Shown: positions 22,294 through 35,475, counted from the first letter of the stretch. The stretch: 64,000 bases of DNA from Primulina eburnea (GCF_022965805.1 NC_133105.1:30706311-30770310), one strand, 5' to 3'. Translations and numbers: made by a program. Notes: generated by a model from the letters alone, not told the origin.

Positions 22294-24509
22294 TGTAATG
22301 CCCGAGAATTTAATTAACGTAATCTGAGATGATTTGTTGATTATGACTTGATGTAATTATAGCCGGGTCCAGTTCGAGATCAAATTGGAAAAAATTATGA
22401 GGGACACAAGATTTGGGCCGAATGTCATTCGCCCGGGCGGGAGTTTATGACCGCCCGAGCGAGAGGGTTTAATGGTAAAAAGCCGAGAGTCCTTCGCCCG
22501 GGCGGCACTTTTTGTCCGCCCGAGCGCGCATGTAGAATTGTGAGGGCCGAGAGTGCTTCGCCCTAGCGAGCAAGTTTTGACCGCCCTAGCGATCGACGTG
22601 CAGCATGAAGAATAAGCCACTTGACTTTCATGCGAGATGTGTATATATATATGTATATACAAACGTAATTAACAAGAATCAGAAAGAAATAAGAAGGAGA
22701 AGGGAAAAAGAAGAAACTGAGGGAAAAGTTGGAGATTGTGAACAATCCGCCCGTCCGATTTTAAATCCGCCTACAGTACTGTGTTCCTATCAAAGCAGGC
22801 TTCATCTGGACGTAAGTTTTGCTACGTTTAGACAAGATTTGAATTTATGATATTGTCAGAATTGAATATGATTCAGATATGGTGTTTATACTACCGTAGA
22901 TATTGTATAATCGAAGACAGATTTAAGAATAAGTTGGTTATACAATTGTTATGAATTTTAGAAGATATTGACTGAGACTTCAAACTAAATGGTAGTATTC
23001 TTGATTTAAGAATGAATAGAGGATTATTCTTATGGGTCTGGATAGGTTATTCAGTAGTTATGTGAAGTCAGATAGAGGAAATAATACCGTATGTCTGTAT
23101 TATATATTTCAGCATTTCTGAAGATGCAGTTGTTAGACATTCATATGCTGGAATTAGAAGAATGATATTATGGTATTGACTCCAAGTTCTGATAGGTTAT
23201 TTGTGATGTTGAGATTGTCGGGTTATCGACATGATATGATATGCCGTCTAAACATCAGTTGGCGCAGATTGGTCAGATTCAGTATTGATTTATGTTATAT
23301 TATGATCTTGTTGATATGAATCAGATTGTGGTTTGTTCAGATATGGATCAGATTATATACTGAATTGGGTATTGTTCAGAACAGATTGTGATTTGAACTA
23401 CATATTGATACAGTGTATTTGTTATTGTCGTTTCAGATCAGGGATGAACAGATTCGACTTCGAGACGTCGTCTTCATCAGATCAGGAAGACAAAGGTATA
23501 ATTCATGTGATATTCGGGACGCATAACTCAAATTAGATTAATTTGAGTTTCCCAATAAAATCACATACTAGATTATTGTTTATATTGTTATCTGATTATG
23601 CTTTGATTATAGAATCTGTATTCAAGCAGGTAAGATAATTGTGATATTCAGTTATGAATATGATTATGCTTTGTTTACAGATTTTTATTCATTGCAGTTA
23701 AGATAGGAAAGTCTTTGACAGGCATTGTCAAATATCTAGACGTTTCGGTGTATCTCAGCATAGGAGTAGGTATTACTCTTATTGCCGCCGTTGATACAGC
23801 TCAGACCGAAGTCTAGGAATGAGACGTTCAGTACCCCGATTGGAGGGTAGGTAGTGACGTCTTATTCACACCGGGATCCCTAGAGTTCTAGTCGAGTCAA
23901 GTCTAGACGTGATTTGATTAGGACTGCATGCTTATATGGATGTGGTTCCTAGATCATAAAACCCATCATTATTGCTTCCAATTGTGCTAGCATGTTTTTA
24001 TGATTTAGATTGGTTATATGCATGGTTGGTTGATTTGAAGTGCATGCTTGTTGTGTGATTAGATTTCATAGCTTATGAAATCTAATGTTTCGATTTTATT
24101 TGTAACAGCATGTATCATGAATTATTTTATGTATATACATGTTTACCATGTTTTATACTGGGATTTATTCTCACCGGAGTTATCCGGCTGTTGTCTTGTT
24201 TGGTATGTGTGCATGACAACAGGTGGGGCTGGATCAGGGTCGAGATGACGATGAGAGAAGACGAGTTAGCGTGGTGATTCCGGACTTACAGTAGATTGGG
24301 TTTTATTACTTGAATTTAGTAGTTGAACCTTAGATTAGATTATTGTATGTTAATACTGAAATGTATTTTATACAGATATGTATATTATTAGATGCCATTA
24401 CCTTCCGCGTTTATATTTTAAAAAGAAGAATTTTTAGACCCTGTTTATCAGAATAGATAATTACATCCCAGTGATGATTAAGAAGATGATTAGCGTCCGG
24501 GTCCCCACA
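22294..24509 (+). repeat. 5' LTR of E4
   Basis: A 2,216-bp LTR, TGTAATGCCCGAG...GGGTCCCCACA. It has three CGCCCGGGCG hairpins (22430-22592), a TATATATATATG stretch (22641-22660), a GTAAGT at about 22812, the AAAGGTATAATTCATGTG block at about 23490 followed by AATAAA at about 23550, and the conserved TACTGGGATTTATTCTCACC and GACAACA hairpin region at about 24150-24222. No gene is seen. Confidence 0.92.
22430..22592 (+). promoter_or_regulatory. Three CGCCCGGGCG-type hairpins (E4 5' LTR)
   Basis: Inverted repeats at 22430-22463, 22495-22528 and 22559-22592; the third has a CCCTAGCG core. Each has 10-14-bp arms around an AT-rich loop. The array precedes the TATA-like tract by about 50 bp. Confidence 0.55.
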
Positions 24510-24514
24510 ACAAG

Positions 24515-24527
24515 TGGTATCAGAGCC
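24515..24527 (+). other. Primer-binding site of E4 (initiator Met tRNA)
   Basis: TGGTATCAGAGCC, five bases after the LTR end, complementary to initiator-Met tRNA. Confidence 0.9.
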
Positions 24528-24572
24528 GATAGTTCCTTTAGCGATAGTTCCTTTAGCGATAGTTCCTTTAGA
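24528..24572 (+). repeat. Three tandem 15-bp repeats in the E4 leader
   Basis: GATAGTTCCTTTAGC is repeated three times (last copy ends AGA) directly after the primer site. Degenerate relatives (GATAGATCTTTTAGA) follow to about 24640. The rest of the leader up to gag (24640-24923) is AT-rich with no recognised gene. Confidence 0.75.
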
Positions 24573-24923
24573 GATAGATCTTTTAGATTGAGCTTTTAGA
24601 TTGAGATAGTAAGAACTGATAGATCTTTTAGACTGACTCAGATTAAGATAGAAGAGAATGAGCGGGGTAGATGAATTTTCTTTCCTTGCATGTCTGTGCT
24701 AGCATGAGATTGATTTTCATGTTGATTGACATTGTGTGCTAGCATGAGACTATGTGTTATTGCTTTAAGATACATGCTTACCTGATTATATGATTTGAAT
24801 TGGGATTATGTATTCTTGAATATGAATCGGATCGGATTCATGATCAGCAGTAAGATGATCATGATCAGAAAAGATTGGCACAGATTTGTATTATTGGGTT
24901 ACTAATGTGTGTGGTAATCAGAT

Positions 24924-25873
24924 GTACCTCCCAGAAGGATTGTGGAAACAGGCAGTACTTCGTATGATCCGCCATACATACCAGAACCGCAGATAGATGT
25001 GTCAGCGACTCCGATGGAAAATAAGTTGGCAGAATTTCAGTTATTTGAGCCGCCGATTCTGAATGGTACAGAGACGGCTGAAACGTGTCAGCACTGGGTT
25101 GAGGACATAGAGATATTGATTGATCTACTGGATTGTACAGATGACCAAAGAGTTAAATTGGTATTTCACCAATTACAAGAGGTTTCCAGAAGTTGGTGGA
25201 TTACAATCAAAAGAGTATTAGCACTACGGGGTACCGTGATCACGTGGGAAGTCTTCAAGACTGAATTCTATCAAAGGTTTTTCTCCGCCTCGTACCGAGA
25301 AGACAAGAAAGCAGAATTTGAGAATTTAAGTCAAGATCAATTGAATATTGATGATTATGCTGCTAAATTTTCTACTCTGTTGCGTTTTGCTCCTCATATG
25401 GCTAGGGATGATGAAGCTGTAGTGAATCAATTCATTAGAGGATTGAATTCGGAGATAGTTGCATTCATGAATCTACAGCGACCCTATCACTTTGCTGATG
25501 TTTGAGTAAAGCAAAGAGAGCAGAAGAGAGTCTGATTCGGCAATTAGCAAGGTTGTGTGTGAAGCAACCCCAGACACCACAATTCCCTTCGAGATTCGAA
25601 CGTGGCAGCACGAGTGGAAAGCAAGATTTGCTGAAAGCTCGGAAGAAACAGTTCAAGAAGTTAGGCAGTGGTTCCTCCAGTTCCAGTGGTTCCAGTCCGA
25701 GTTATACTGGAGTTTATTGCGCTAGGTGTGGAGGGAGACATCCCACCGAACAATGCCAGGGAGTGACTGGTAGATGCAATGTTTGCGGACAACATGGGCA
25801 TTTTGCTAGAGTGTGTCCTCAGAAGGGTTCCCAAAGATTTTGGGGAGCAGGACCATCGGGTGGCAATGCGTGA
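24924..25873 (+). pseudogene. gag: E4 gag (start codon lost, one frameshift)
   Basis: Homologous to the Gag part of the E2 polyprotein. The codon that should start the protein (before PPRR) reads GTA at 24924; the first in-frame ATG is 25014 (MENKLAEFQ). The capsid-like domain is well kept to about 25500. One base is missing in GATGTTTGAGTAAAGC, so the phase changes to the frame 25502-25873, which carries the Lys/Ser-rich linker and two Cys/His clusters (CARCGGRH and CNVCGQHGHFARVC). A TGA at about 25871 ends it before the protease. Gag packages element RNA; if the frameshift were the only recent lesion, the element could have supplied Gag until recently. Confidence 0.85.
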
Positions 25874-27951
25874 GAAACAAACCCAGAAACTACCACAGGT
25901 ACTATTCTTTATGATTATACTGCAGATGTATTGATATATACTAATGCATTCGCCATGAGTATCTGTGATTGAGTAGCATGATGATATGCTATATTTATGG
26001 GGTCTGTTTGTGCTGTAGTATTGATTTCCTTACTGTTTGGAAGAATATGTTGATATCAGAGATTTCTGTGACATGTTATATACTACAGTAGAATGAAACT
26101 GGGATTGGGCTAGATATGATGTACTGGTGTTATATGATTTCGATCTCAGTATGGATATGTACTGCTAAACAAGTACAGAAATATTGTAGCATGTGTTCTG
26201 GAAATAGTTGATAAATGAGGATTCTAGATCTAGAATTCCTTAGATCATTGTACTGTTCTTGACTCGATTAGTACAGAAAGGAATAGATAGTATCCTTATG
26301 TATTCAGTAGATCCACTGAAATCGAGTCTAGCATTAACACATGGGCTAGTAATCTAATAGTTGACTGGTGTTGGCCTAGATAGGATGTCAGATGTGTTTT
26401 ATATCAGAATGAACAGGAAGAAGTGACAGATTAAAGTATGGGCTAAGGAATCCAGTTGATTGTGTATTTCTCTGGAAGACATTTTAGTTGGTTTCTAAAT
26501 TGACAGATTATGTGTTCAGGGGTATTTTGAAGAATTATGCTTGTTATATCTATGATTCCGGGATATATCCATAGCATCTGATTGTTTATATTGAATATTT
26601 GAAGACTGGGTTAAATATTCCGAGAACTGTGATTATTGTATACAGCAATGGGTCAGGTATGGATCCAAATACAGTACAGGTTTATATTCAGACTATGTGG
26701 TATCAGGAATGTCAGAATTAGCAGAATGTCAGATATGTCAGAACTTCCTTATCTGATTTGGACAGATTATCTTATTCTGATTATCTTTTTCTTGTATTAC
26801 TTTACATCTGCTGAGTATTGTTATGATTCTAAATCAGTATTTGAGACATCTTATATTGGTTGGGAGTATATTCTATTTGCAGATGAAATATAATTTAACA
26901 GCTATATGAATTTGCATTTTATATGGGTTTGGTTATCGTGTGTTATCAGAATTGTTTACAGCTTTTGGTATTGATAGTCAGAGCCGAATACCAGGTAGGT
27001 ATTTCTTCGTTCTTTTATGTTATTAACTGATCTTGTACAGCATTAGTTCGAATCTGAAGTCACAGGTAGTGTCAGAACTGCACTGGGGTGGATTCAGGTT
27101 TCATTCAGCTATTTCAGAATGTAAGATATTCGAACAGATAATGTGGCATAGATAGATGAGATCAGTTGGGACAGCAAATTATGTTGTAAGATTGGTAGAA
27201 ATGGTACTGATATGTTTGAATTGAGAACAAAAGAAGCCAGAAAGATATGAATCAGAAGATGATTACCGATTTAGTATATTTCTGAATAAGAAAATGTGAG
27301 TATGGCTTTCGGGATAAAAGTACCGTCAATTCTACAGCTTATGATATGATATGATTATGATTGACAGAATATTCAATCTATATCTATCAGTTTGTACCAG
27401 ATTACGTACAAACAGAACCAGATGACATAGATCAATGTCAAAGGAATTGTCAGATTTACTAGAATGCTGCATTAGATGATATCAGATTGTGATTTGGATG
27501 GAGCGGTACTTGTGACGGAAATATCATGAGTTCTCCCTCGCAGAGTTGTTACAGATTGACAGGTAGTCAGCGTGTAGTAACCAGATATTGGCGGATATGG
27601 GTAGAACTTTAGTACTAGATGTTAGTACTAGCTGTTATGAATGGTTGTCAGGGTATGACTTACGGTACGACCATAACTATCCAGCTAGATTAGAATGAAT
27701 AGATGTAAGAAACCAATGTCGGATGATGACGATTGGTATTGGGAGCCGAAGATGGAATAGCAACTACAGGTGGTATTGCTTTGTTATAAATTGCAATTGG
27801 CGTATACAGATGTTATATAGCCAGTAATATGGGAATGATTCGGCTAGTGAAATGAGTTTGGATGTTAAACTCTGTCATATATGTCTTCTGACAGATTTGG
27901 TTTGATGATTGGTGAGTTCGAGGACGAACTCAGATCTAAGAGGGGGAGAAA
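25874..27951 (+). pseudogene. E4 eroded and internally deleted pol
   Basis: About 2.1 kb with stops in all frames. Remnants can be matched to E2: a protease segment at about 25910-25970 that translates as LIYTNAF where E2 has LIDTGAS; a pre-RT segment (CAGTAGATCCACTGAA, about 26310); an RT remnant in which the FIDD codons are lost (about 26460); a SRAEYQVG segment after RNase H (about 26975); and an integrase-end remnant (GTACTAGATGTTAGTACTAG, about 27612). The first half of RT is absent. It ends with the GAGTTCGAGGACGAACTC hairpin (27914-27931) and the polypurine tract (27939-27951). Confidence 0.75.
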
Positions 27952-29789
27952 TGTAATGCCCGAGAATTTAATTAACGTAATCTGAGATTTTGTTGATTAT
28001 GACTTGATGTAATTATAGCCGGGCCAGTTCGAGATCAAATTGGAAAAAATTATGAGGGACACAAGATTTGGCCCCAAGGCATTCGCCCGGGCGGGAGTTT
28101 ATGACCGCCCGAGCGAGAGGGTTTAATGGTAAAAAGCCGAGAGTCCTTCGCCCGGGCGGCACTTTTTGTCCGCCCGAGCGCGCATGTAGAATTGTGAGGG
28201 CAGAGAGTGCTTCGCCCTAGCGAGCAAGTTTTGACCGCCCTAGCGATCGACGTGCAGCATGAAGAATAAGCCACTTGCCTTTCATGCGAGATGTGTATAT
28301 ATATATGTATATACAAACGTAATTAACAAGAATCAGAAAGAAATAAGAAGGAGAAGGGAAAAAGAAGAAACCGAGGGAAAAGTTGGAGATTGTGAACAAT
28401 CCGCCCGTCCGATTTTAAATCCGCCTACAGTACTGTGTTCCTATCAAAGCAGGCTTCATCTGGACGTAAGTTTTGTTACGTTTAGACAAGATTTGAATTT
28501 ATGATATTGTCAGAATTGAATATGATTTAGATATGGTGTTTATACTACCGTAGATATTGTATAATCGAAGACAGATTTAAGAATAAGTTGGTTATACAAT
28601 TGTTATGACTTTTAGAAGATATTGACTGAGACTTCAAACTAAATGGTAGTATTCTTGATTTAAGAATGAATAGAGGATTATTCTTATGGGTCTGGATAGG
28701 TTATTCAGTAGTTATGTGAAGTCAGATAGAGGAAATAATACCGTATGTCTGTATTATATATTTCAGCATTTCTGAAGATGCAGTTGTTAGACATTCATAT
28801 GCTGGAATTAGAAGAATGATATTATGGTATTGACTCCAAGTTCTGATAGGTTATTTGTGAAGTTGAGATTGTCGGGTTATCGACATGATATGATATGCCG
28901 TCTAAACATCAGTTGGCGCAGATTGGTCAGATTCAGTATTGATTTATGTTATAATATGATCTTGTTGATATGAATCAGATTGTGGTTTGTTCAGATATGG
29001 ATCAGATTATATACTGAATTGGGTATTGTTCAGAACAGATTGTGATTTGAACTACACATTGATACAATGTATTTGTTATTGTCGTTTCAGATCAGGGATG
29101 AACAGATTCGACTTCGAGACGTCGTCTTCATCAGATCAGGAAGACAAAGGTATAATTCATGTGATATTCGGGACGCATAACTCAAATTAGATTAATTTGA
29201 GTTTCCCAATAAAATCACATACTAGATTATTGTTTATATTGTTATCTGATTATGCTTTGATTATAGAATCTGTATTCAAGCAGGTAAGATAATTGTGATA
29301 TTCAGTTATGAATATGATTATGCTTTGTTTACAGATTGTTATTCATTGCAGTTAAGATAGGAAAGTCTTTGACAGGCATTGTCAAATATCTAGACGTTTC
29401 GGTGTATCTCAGCATAGGAGTAGGTATTACTCTTATTGCCGCCGTTGATACAGCTCAGACCGAAGTTTAGGAATGAGACGTTCATTACCCCGATTGGAGG
29501 GTAGGTAGTGACGTCTTATTCACACCGGGATCCCTAGAGTTCTAGTCGAGTCAAGTCTAGACGTGATTTGATTAGGACTGCATGCTTATATGGATGTGGT
29601 TCCTAGATCATAGGACCCATCATTATTGCTTCCAATTGTGCTAGCATGTTTTTATGATTTAGATTGGTTATATGCATGGTTGGTTGATTTGAAGTGCATG
29701 CTTGTTGTGTGATTAGATTTCATAGCTTATGAAATCTAATGTTTCGATTTTATTTGTAACAGCATGTTTCATGAATTATTTTATGTATA
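27952..29789 (+). repeat. 3' LTR of E4, left part
   Basis: First 1,838 bp of the 3' LTR, very similar to 22294-24130, with hairpins at 28084-28246 and a TATA-like stretch near 28295-28314. It is cut at GTATA (29785-29789) by the Copia element and resumes at 39141. Confidence 0.92.
28084..28246 (+). promoter_or_regulatory. Three CGCCCGGGCG-type hairpins (E4 3' LTR)
   Basis: The same three hairpins as in the 5' LTR of E4; the arms are unchanged by eye. Confidence 0.55.
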
Positions 29790-31936
29790 TGTTAGAGTAG
29801 GTGCCCGTCGAGCCAAGTGTTGGCCGAGTGTTCACAATGAAACTCTATGTATAAGCAGTCTTTATTTTAATAATATTTGAAATTATTACTTTGGCAAATC
29901 TTTATCTGTATACCCATGCTAGCTGCATAGATAAAGCCCTTGAATATACAAATAGTAGAAAGAATATGAGATGCTCATATGATGAGTATCATGAAACTCA
30001 TATTTGTAATACTGTATATTCTAAACGGTTCCTAGTCGATTCAGCCGCCACTAAGAAGGATATAGGCCGCTCGAGTTAGAGACTAGTATCTGCGATGTGA
30101 GTACCATGTTTCATTGGTAGGGGACATTGTGATGTCCGAACATGCAGATAAGTGCTCCTGGTAGAGTGCACTGAACAACCCTCCATAAAAGGACTTTCCA
30201 AGTGGTTCTCACTTATCGAGTGGAAAAGTCCTGGTTTATGGTTGTACAGAATTAGTCCTTATGACCCGGGACAACATTGAGACTCTATGTGCTAGAATTA
30301 CACTTTGACTTGTTTACCGACTCTCATGGGGTCATCAGGTGGCAAGGTTGGGTGTTCTGTCGAAACACATAGGAGTCGATGCATTGTAGTCGGGGATTCA
30401 CCGCTTACCTTCGGGTATGGATATCCTATGTGTTATCATGTGTATGTAGATCGAAATCTCTGCCAGAGTATGGTTGTAATTATGAAAGGGGTTTCATAGA
30501 TTACACCATCGATGCAACTACAACATGACACATAGTATCGATTCATTGACAACTCTCGATAAACCAATGGTTGTCGAATCGATCGGGATATATGAGTTGA
30601 AGGGACCGTACTGTACGCTAACCATAATTGAATGGTTCTTGCAGGCACTATCATGTGATACCTAGGGAATCACGTAAGCGATGCTGCTAGGCGTTTAACG
30701 TGATTGGTTGGGTACTATCAGACTTGAGTTCTGACGTTCTTACTATCAAGGAGTTGATAAGTAAGAATGGAGCAATTGGGGTATGCTCGAATAAGGACAT
30801 GTTTAGTCCGAATCACATGGAGATGTGAACCCACGGCTAGTTGTATCAATGAACCATTGAGGGCCACACAAGTACTAGCTTTGTAAATCCCGATGAGAAG
30901 TAAAAATAGTTCAATGTGTTGAACGGCTTATAAAGGAGTTTATAAGCGTAAGGAAAATTAGAAGTATGACTTCTATAAAGGAGAAAATAGTTCAATGTGT
31001 TGAAAGACTTATAAATGAGTTTATAAGTGCAAAGAAAAATAGAAGTATGACTTCTATGAGAGAAATATAAATTTTAATTTATGGAAGTGTTCCTAGATTA
31101 AAATTTGGCCAAGTGACTAATGTTTTTGAAAATTGTGATTTTCATAAACATTATTATGGACTAAATTAAATAAATTCAAGTGTTGAATTAATTAAACACT
31201 AGTGGGCCTAGTAGAGCCCAAATAATTAAATTAATTCAAGTGTTGGATTAATTAAATAATATTGAGTCTTGTAGAGCTCAATTAAAATAATTATTTAACT
31301 ATTGGGACTTGGGTAAATTCAAGTAATGTTTAATTAGTCTCAAATGTGTTTGAGATAATTAAATTTAGTCCAAAGTTTTTAATTTGATTAAAAACTATAT
31401 TATATGCATGCATGGGAGGTGAAGAGTTGGGGAATACTTTTGATTAAAATAATGGTTGGCATGCAACTTTTTGTATCAACTTTTTGCAACCCCAAGACTA
31501 GATTCTCCTCCCTCATTCTACACACACATGGCCGAAACCTCTCTTCCTCATTCTCTCCATTTTTCTCTTCTTTTGTGTTCTTCAATTTGTTGGAGAAAAC
31601 ACACACTTCTCTTTGAAAAATCCTCACATTTTTCTAGTGCAAATTGTGAGGGGATCTACCTAGTTGGTGGTGGGCCTAATTTGAAGGAAAGATTCAAGGA
31701 TTTGGAGGAGGAGCTTGTAGATCTTCATGCCTTGAGGAGCTTTGTTGTTTGACAACAAAGTTGGAGCCACAATCAACTTTTAAAGTTGATAGGTAACACT
31801 TCTAAACATCCTATGTATGTTTTTATTTTGTAAATATTACACAAGATATATATGTGGTGGCCGAAAATATTTCCCTCAAAAATTCGATTTTTGTGCTTCC
31901 GTTGCGCTTCCGGCCACCGTAACCGGTCCGCTTTCA
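29790..31936 (+). repeat. 5' LTR of Copia E8
   Basis: 2,147 bp, from TGTTAGAGTAGG to CCGGTCCGCTTTCA. A strongly AT-rich part (30900-31410) contains a repeated AATTCAAGTGTTGAATTAATT-like motif. The last 400 bp hold a frame of up to 98 codons that is unrelated to known proteins as far as I can tell and is present in both LTRs; I do not call it a gene. Confidence 0.92.
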
Positions 31937-33738
31937 AGTGGTATCCGAGCTAAGGTTACGAATTTTGTGTAATATTTACGTAATATTATGTTGAGATCGA
32001 TTTTTCTAACCGCTTGAGAAATTTTTTGGTGCATGTATGGTGAAGGCCGAAATTTTTTGAAGAAAAAAAAAAAAAAAATGTTTTTCAGGGGCTGCCCGAA
32101 AATTTCGGGCAGCATAGGGCAGCCCGAGGGGCTGCCCGAAATGTTCAGTTTTTGAAATAAAAAAAAAAATTTTTGTTGTTGCCGGAATCCGGCGACGGAG
32201 CTCCGGCGATGGCGATGACGGCTAGGGTTTCCAAAAGTGTTTTGGTTAATCTTAGTGTCATGGGCCTTGAGATGTTGGGCCATTGGATGGACAACATTAT
32301 TTGTGAAATTTAAATGGGCCTAAGTATTTTTGGTGAAAAATGGGTTTTGGGCCCTTAAGTTTAAATTTACAATTGTTGCACATATTTTCTCATAAAATAA
32401 ATAATTGAAGTAAGACTTCAATTATTTATAGTAAATGGTGATTTACAAGAAATTCGATTATAAATAAATTAATTTGAAAGTAGACAAAGGTGTTTGTATA
32501 CTTTGTTAATTTAATTTATAATTGTGGCGGTTAGTGATTGGATCAAGATATATAATATTGGATCAATTAATTATAGTGATAATTAATTGATGGTGTATGA
32601 TATGTGATATTATGCATGAAGGATGATCAAAAGCCCAAGCCCAATTTGCTAGGTGTATGCTAGGATATTTGTGTTGAATGATTGTAATAATTATCAATTT
32701 ATCAAGTGGGCTTGGTTTATGGCCCGTTCCCACCCCATGAGATGTATCCCTATGTGCCATGGATATTTATTTATAAATATTAGAATAGGGGAAGATCAAG
32801 ATTGGAAGATGGTGGCCTTGGTGATTATGAAGATCGAAGACATGTAATATTGGATGCTAATGTAATAGTATAGTTGCATTGCATCCCGTGCATTTACCCT
32901 AGGATTGGACCTAGGCCCGTGTTTGGCTCACACGGGCCATTAGTACTTGGGGCGATTGATCATCCTTGTATTGTTTTCTATTTATAATATATGCATGATA
33001 TGTTATAAATAATGAGTATGTGCGTTATTATTATTATAATAACAAAGTTGCATGAATCCGGCAAACATACGATCAAACATGGCGAGCTTTTAAAATAAAA
33101 TTAATGATGAGACCTTTCAAAATTAAAAAACCCTCATTTTGAATAAGATTCAAAATTAATATCAAGCCCGAAAAGGGGAATTATAAATTTGTTTATAATT
33201 TCCTTGTCTTCCATCGACAATGGGTGCATGATGAACGCTACCCGTACTCGGGGCTCGGCTCATATTATTGGGGGAGCCTCGGGTGCCGGAAAGCTGTGAC
33301 ATCCATTGACATGGTGATGTGAACTACGTGGAACTCCCATGATTTCGGCTCATATTATTGAGGGAACTCATGGCGACCGTCCATTAAGGTTCAACATCGA
33401 TGGGTAAGGCTTGACACGTGAAGATGAACGACGTCATATTATTGGGTCCTAATCAAACGTGAGACAAAAGTTTACGTTAAGGGTTGCATTGTGATGCAAT
33501 TGGAAACTACCTTTTAGGTTTTGTGATTGGCTGATATTATTCGGGATCATAATTCGCTAATTGGACCTTACGTACCTACTGAGGAAAGGAGTTTCCCGTT
33601 TTCACTAGAGGGTAGTGAAAGATGTCAAAACAGTGGGAGCAAATATTTATGAAGTATAAGTCCAAACTTCATATCTTACTAAATATTTAAAATAGTCATC
33701 AACATTTATCTGTTTTTACTTTTCAGTACAAATCGACA
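31937..33738 (+). other. Copia E8 leader with primer site and repeated CATATTATTG motif
   Basis: TGGTATCCGAGC (31939-31950) is the primer site and differs from the usual Met-tRNA complement by one base. The 1.8-kb leader has a poly(A) run near 32065, a gene-free AT-rich part, and four copies of (GGCT)CATATTATTG-like sequence (33257-33270, 33347-33360, 33433-33444, 33529-33542). The first sits in a GGCTC...GAGCC hairpin. The position between primer site and gag fits RNA packaging or translation signals, but this is inference. No other gene is seen. Confidence 0.7.
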
Positions 33739-34599
33739 ATGTCTTCGATGCGCAATTCGATATCTATAATACTCGACAAACACATATTAACTGGACCTAA
33801 TTACCTCACTTGGCTAAGAAATTTGAAAATAGTCTTAAATTCGGAAAGGGTAACATATACACTAACTCAGTCGCCCCCTGTTGAGGCTCCGACTGACTGC
33901 AATCCTGAGGAATTGCAGGCTTACAAGGAATGGTGTGACCATGACTTGATAGCCAGGTGTTATATGCTGACTTCTATGAACGATGAGCTACAGAGGCGTT
34001 TTGAGGGTGCAAAGAGTGCTGCTGACATTCATTTGCATCTCAAAGAGCTCTTTGGAGAGCAAACGCGTCCTCTTAGGCATGCTACCGTCAAGGAGCTGAT
34101 CACTTTGCGCATGCGAGAGGGGACCTCGGTCCATGAGCATGGCCTAAAGGTGATCGGGCTCGTGGACAAGCTCGTTGGCATGGATCTGATCCTGCCTTCG
34201 GAGTTGACCACCGACATGTTGCTGTTATCGCTGCCTAGCTCATTTGATCCTTTTGTGGTGAACTTCAACATGAACAAGATGGAACCGACCCTTGAGGAGT
34301 TGGTGAACATGCTTGTTACGTTTGAATCCACCATCAAGAAAGAGAAGTTGGTTCTTTATGTGGGTTCTTCATCTGGTACGAAGATTGATCCACATGGGAA
34401 TGGAAAGAAGCGTTCTTTCCAACGTCCCAAGAAGAACGTGCCCTTGTTGAGGCAATCTCCGAATCCCGTTGTGGCAGCCACACCAGTTAGGGCTGACAAG
34501 ACTAGTGATGTTTGTCATCACTGCAAGAAGCCTGGACATTGGAAGCGTAATTGCAAAGAATATCTTGCCCAGAAGTGTTCTGGAAACGGTATGTTCTAA
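33739..34599 (+). CDS. gag: Copia E8 Gag
   Basis: An intact 286-codon frame starting with ATG (MSSMRNSIS). Residues about 10-190 resemble the UBN2/retrotran_gag region of plant Copia elements (LTGPNYLTWLRNLKIVL near the start). A Lys/Arg-rich segment follows, then a zinc knuckle CHHCKKPGHWKRNC at residues 259-272. Gag would assemble particles and bind element RNA. A stop (TAA, 34597-34599) closes the frame before the protease, while in most Copia elements gag and pol are one frame, so either the stop is a lesion or Gag is made alone. It is the only long, uninterrupted frame in E8. Confidence 0.88.
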   Translation: MSSMRNSISIILDKHILTGPNYLTWLRNLKIVLNSERVTYTLTQSPPVEAPTDCNPEELQAYKEWCDHDLIARCYMLTSMNDELQRRFEGAKSAADIHLHLKELFGEQTRPLRHATVKELITLRMREGTSVHEHGLKVIGLVDKLVGMDLILPSELTTDMLLLSLPSSFDPFVVNFNMNKMEPTLEELVNMLVTFESTIKKEKLVLYVGSSSGTKIDPHGNGKKRSFQRPKKNVPLLRQSPNPVVAATPVRADKTSDVCHHCKKPGHWKRNCKEYLAQKCSGNGMF

Positions 34600-35475
34600 A
34601 TTTAAGTAAACATTTTAATTAACTCTACTTCTTGGGTATTAGATACCGGTTGTGACTCACATCTCTGTAATGGGTTACAGGTGATGGGAAGAAGTAGGAA
34701 GCTTAAGGAAGGTGTGACCTTCTTGAGGATGGGCAATGGAGCAAGAGTTGCTGCCAAGGCTATTAAGGATGTTTACTTATTGTTGAACAATGACTTTAAG
34801 TTAATTTTAAGAGATGTTTTGTTTGTACCTGTTTGGTGTAAAACATTGTTTCCATTTCTATTGTGATAAAAATGGATATTCTTGTTTATTTAGCAAAGGT
34901 GTTTGCAACATTTACAAGAATGAATGTTTAATTGGTACTTGAGAACTTGAAAACGATCTCTATAACTTAAAAGTAAAAGATATTCTACTAAATGTCCATT
35001 CAAAGGCAGATACCATATGAGATATGGATGGGTAAGCCTCCCAAATATTCTTATCTTAGAATATGGGGAGCCCTGCTTATGTGAAGCAGGTAAGTGGGAG
35101 ATAAATTGGATTGTTGATCCATTTTATGTTACTTTGTGGGATATCCAAGGAATTAAGTTGGATATCATTTCTATCATCCCCAAGAAACAAAAGTGTTTGT
35201 TTCTAGGAATGCAACCTTTTTGGAAAGAGATTTTCTATTGGATAGAAAAAGGCAGATGATAGAACTCGAAGAGGTTCGAGAGAAACCCACAATTATAGAA
35301 CCCACACCCGATGAGCCAAGAGAGGAGATACAAGCTCCTAGCAGATACGAGAAAGTCTCGAGACCACCTATGAGGTATGGTCAGCTTCTTGAAGAAGGCC
35401 ATGATGAGCCTAACCATGGATGTGATCCATGGACCTTCAAGGAAGCGTTATCTGATGCCAATTCATCCAAGTGAC
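34600..35475 (+). pseudogene. Copia E8 protease remnant and integrase C-terminal remnant
   Basis: At about 34638 the sequence reads LDTGCDSHLCNGLQ, the Copia protease active-site region, followed by a frame to 34866. A pre-integrase remnant lies at about 34940-35010. The sequence then jumps directly to segments typical of the integrase C-terminus and RT linker (about 35010-35075 matching a YEIWMGKPP-type motif, then SRNATFLERDFLLDRK at about 35195 and VSRPPMRYG at about 35360). The DDE catalytic core that should lie between is absent, consistent with an internal deletion near 35010. Several frame changes and stops are present. Confidence 0.75.

Noticed and set aside
25874..27951. Possible host gene or captured gene in the AT-rich interior of E4
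   Set aside because: Stepwise matches to protease, pre-RT, RT and integrase-end segments of E2 explain the region as decayed pol.
31456..31752. 98-codon frame in both Copia LTRs (also 38655-38951)
   Set aside because: It lies in the leader part of the LTR, has low-complexity Ser/Leu-rich content, and is present in both copies only because LTRs are duplicated; no recognised domain.
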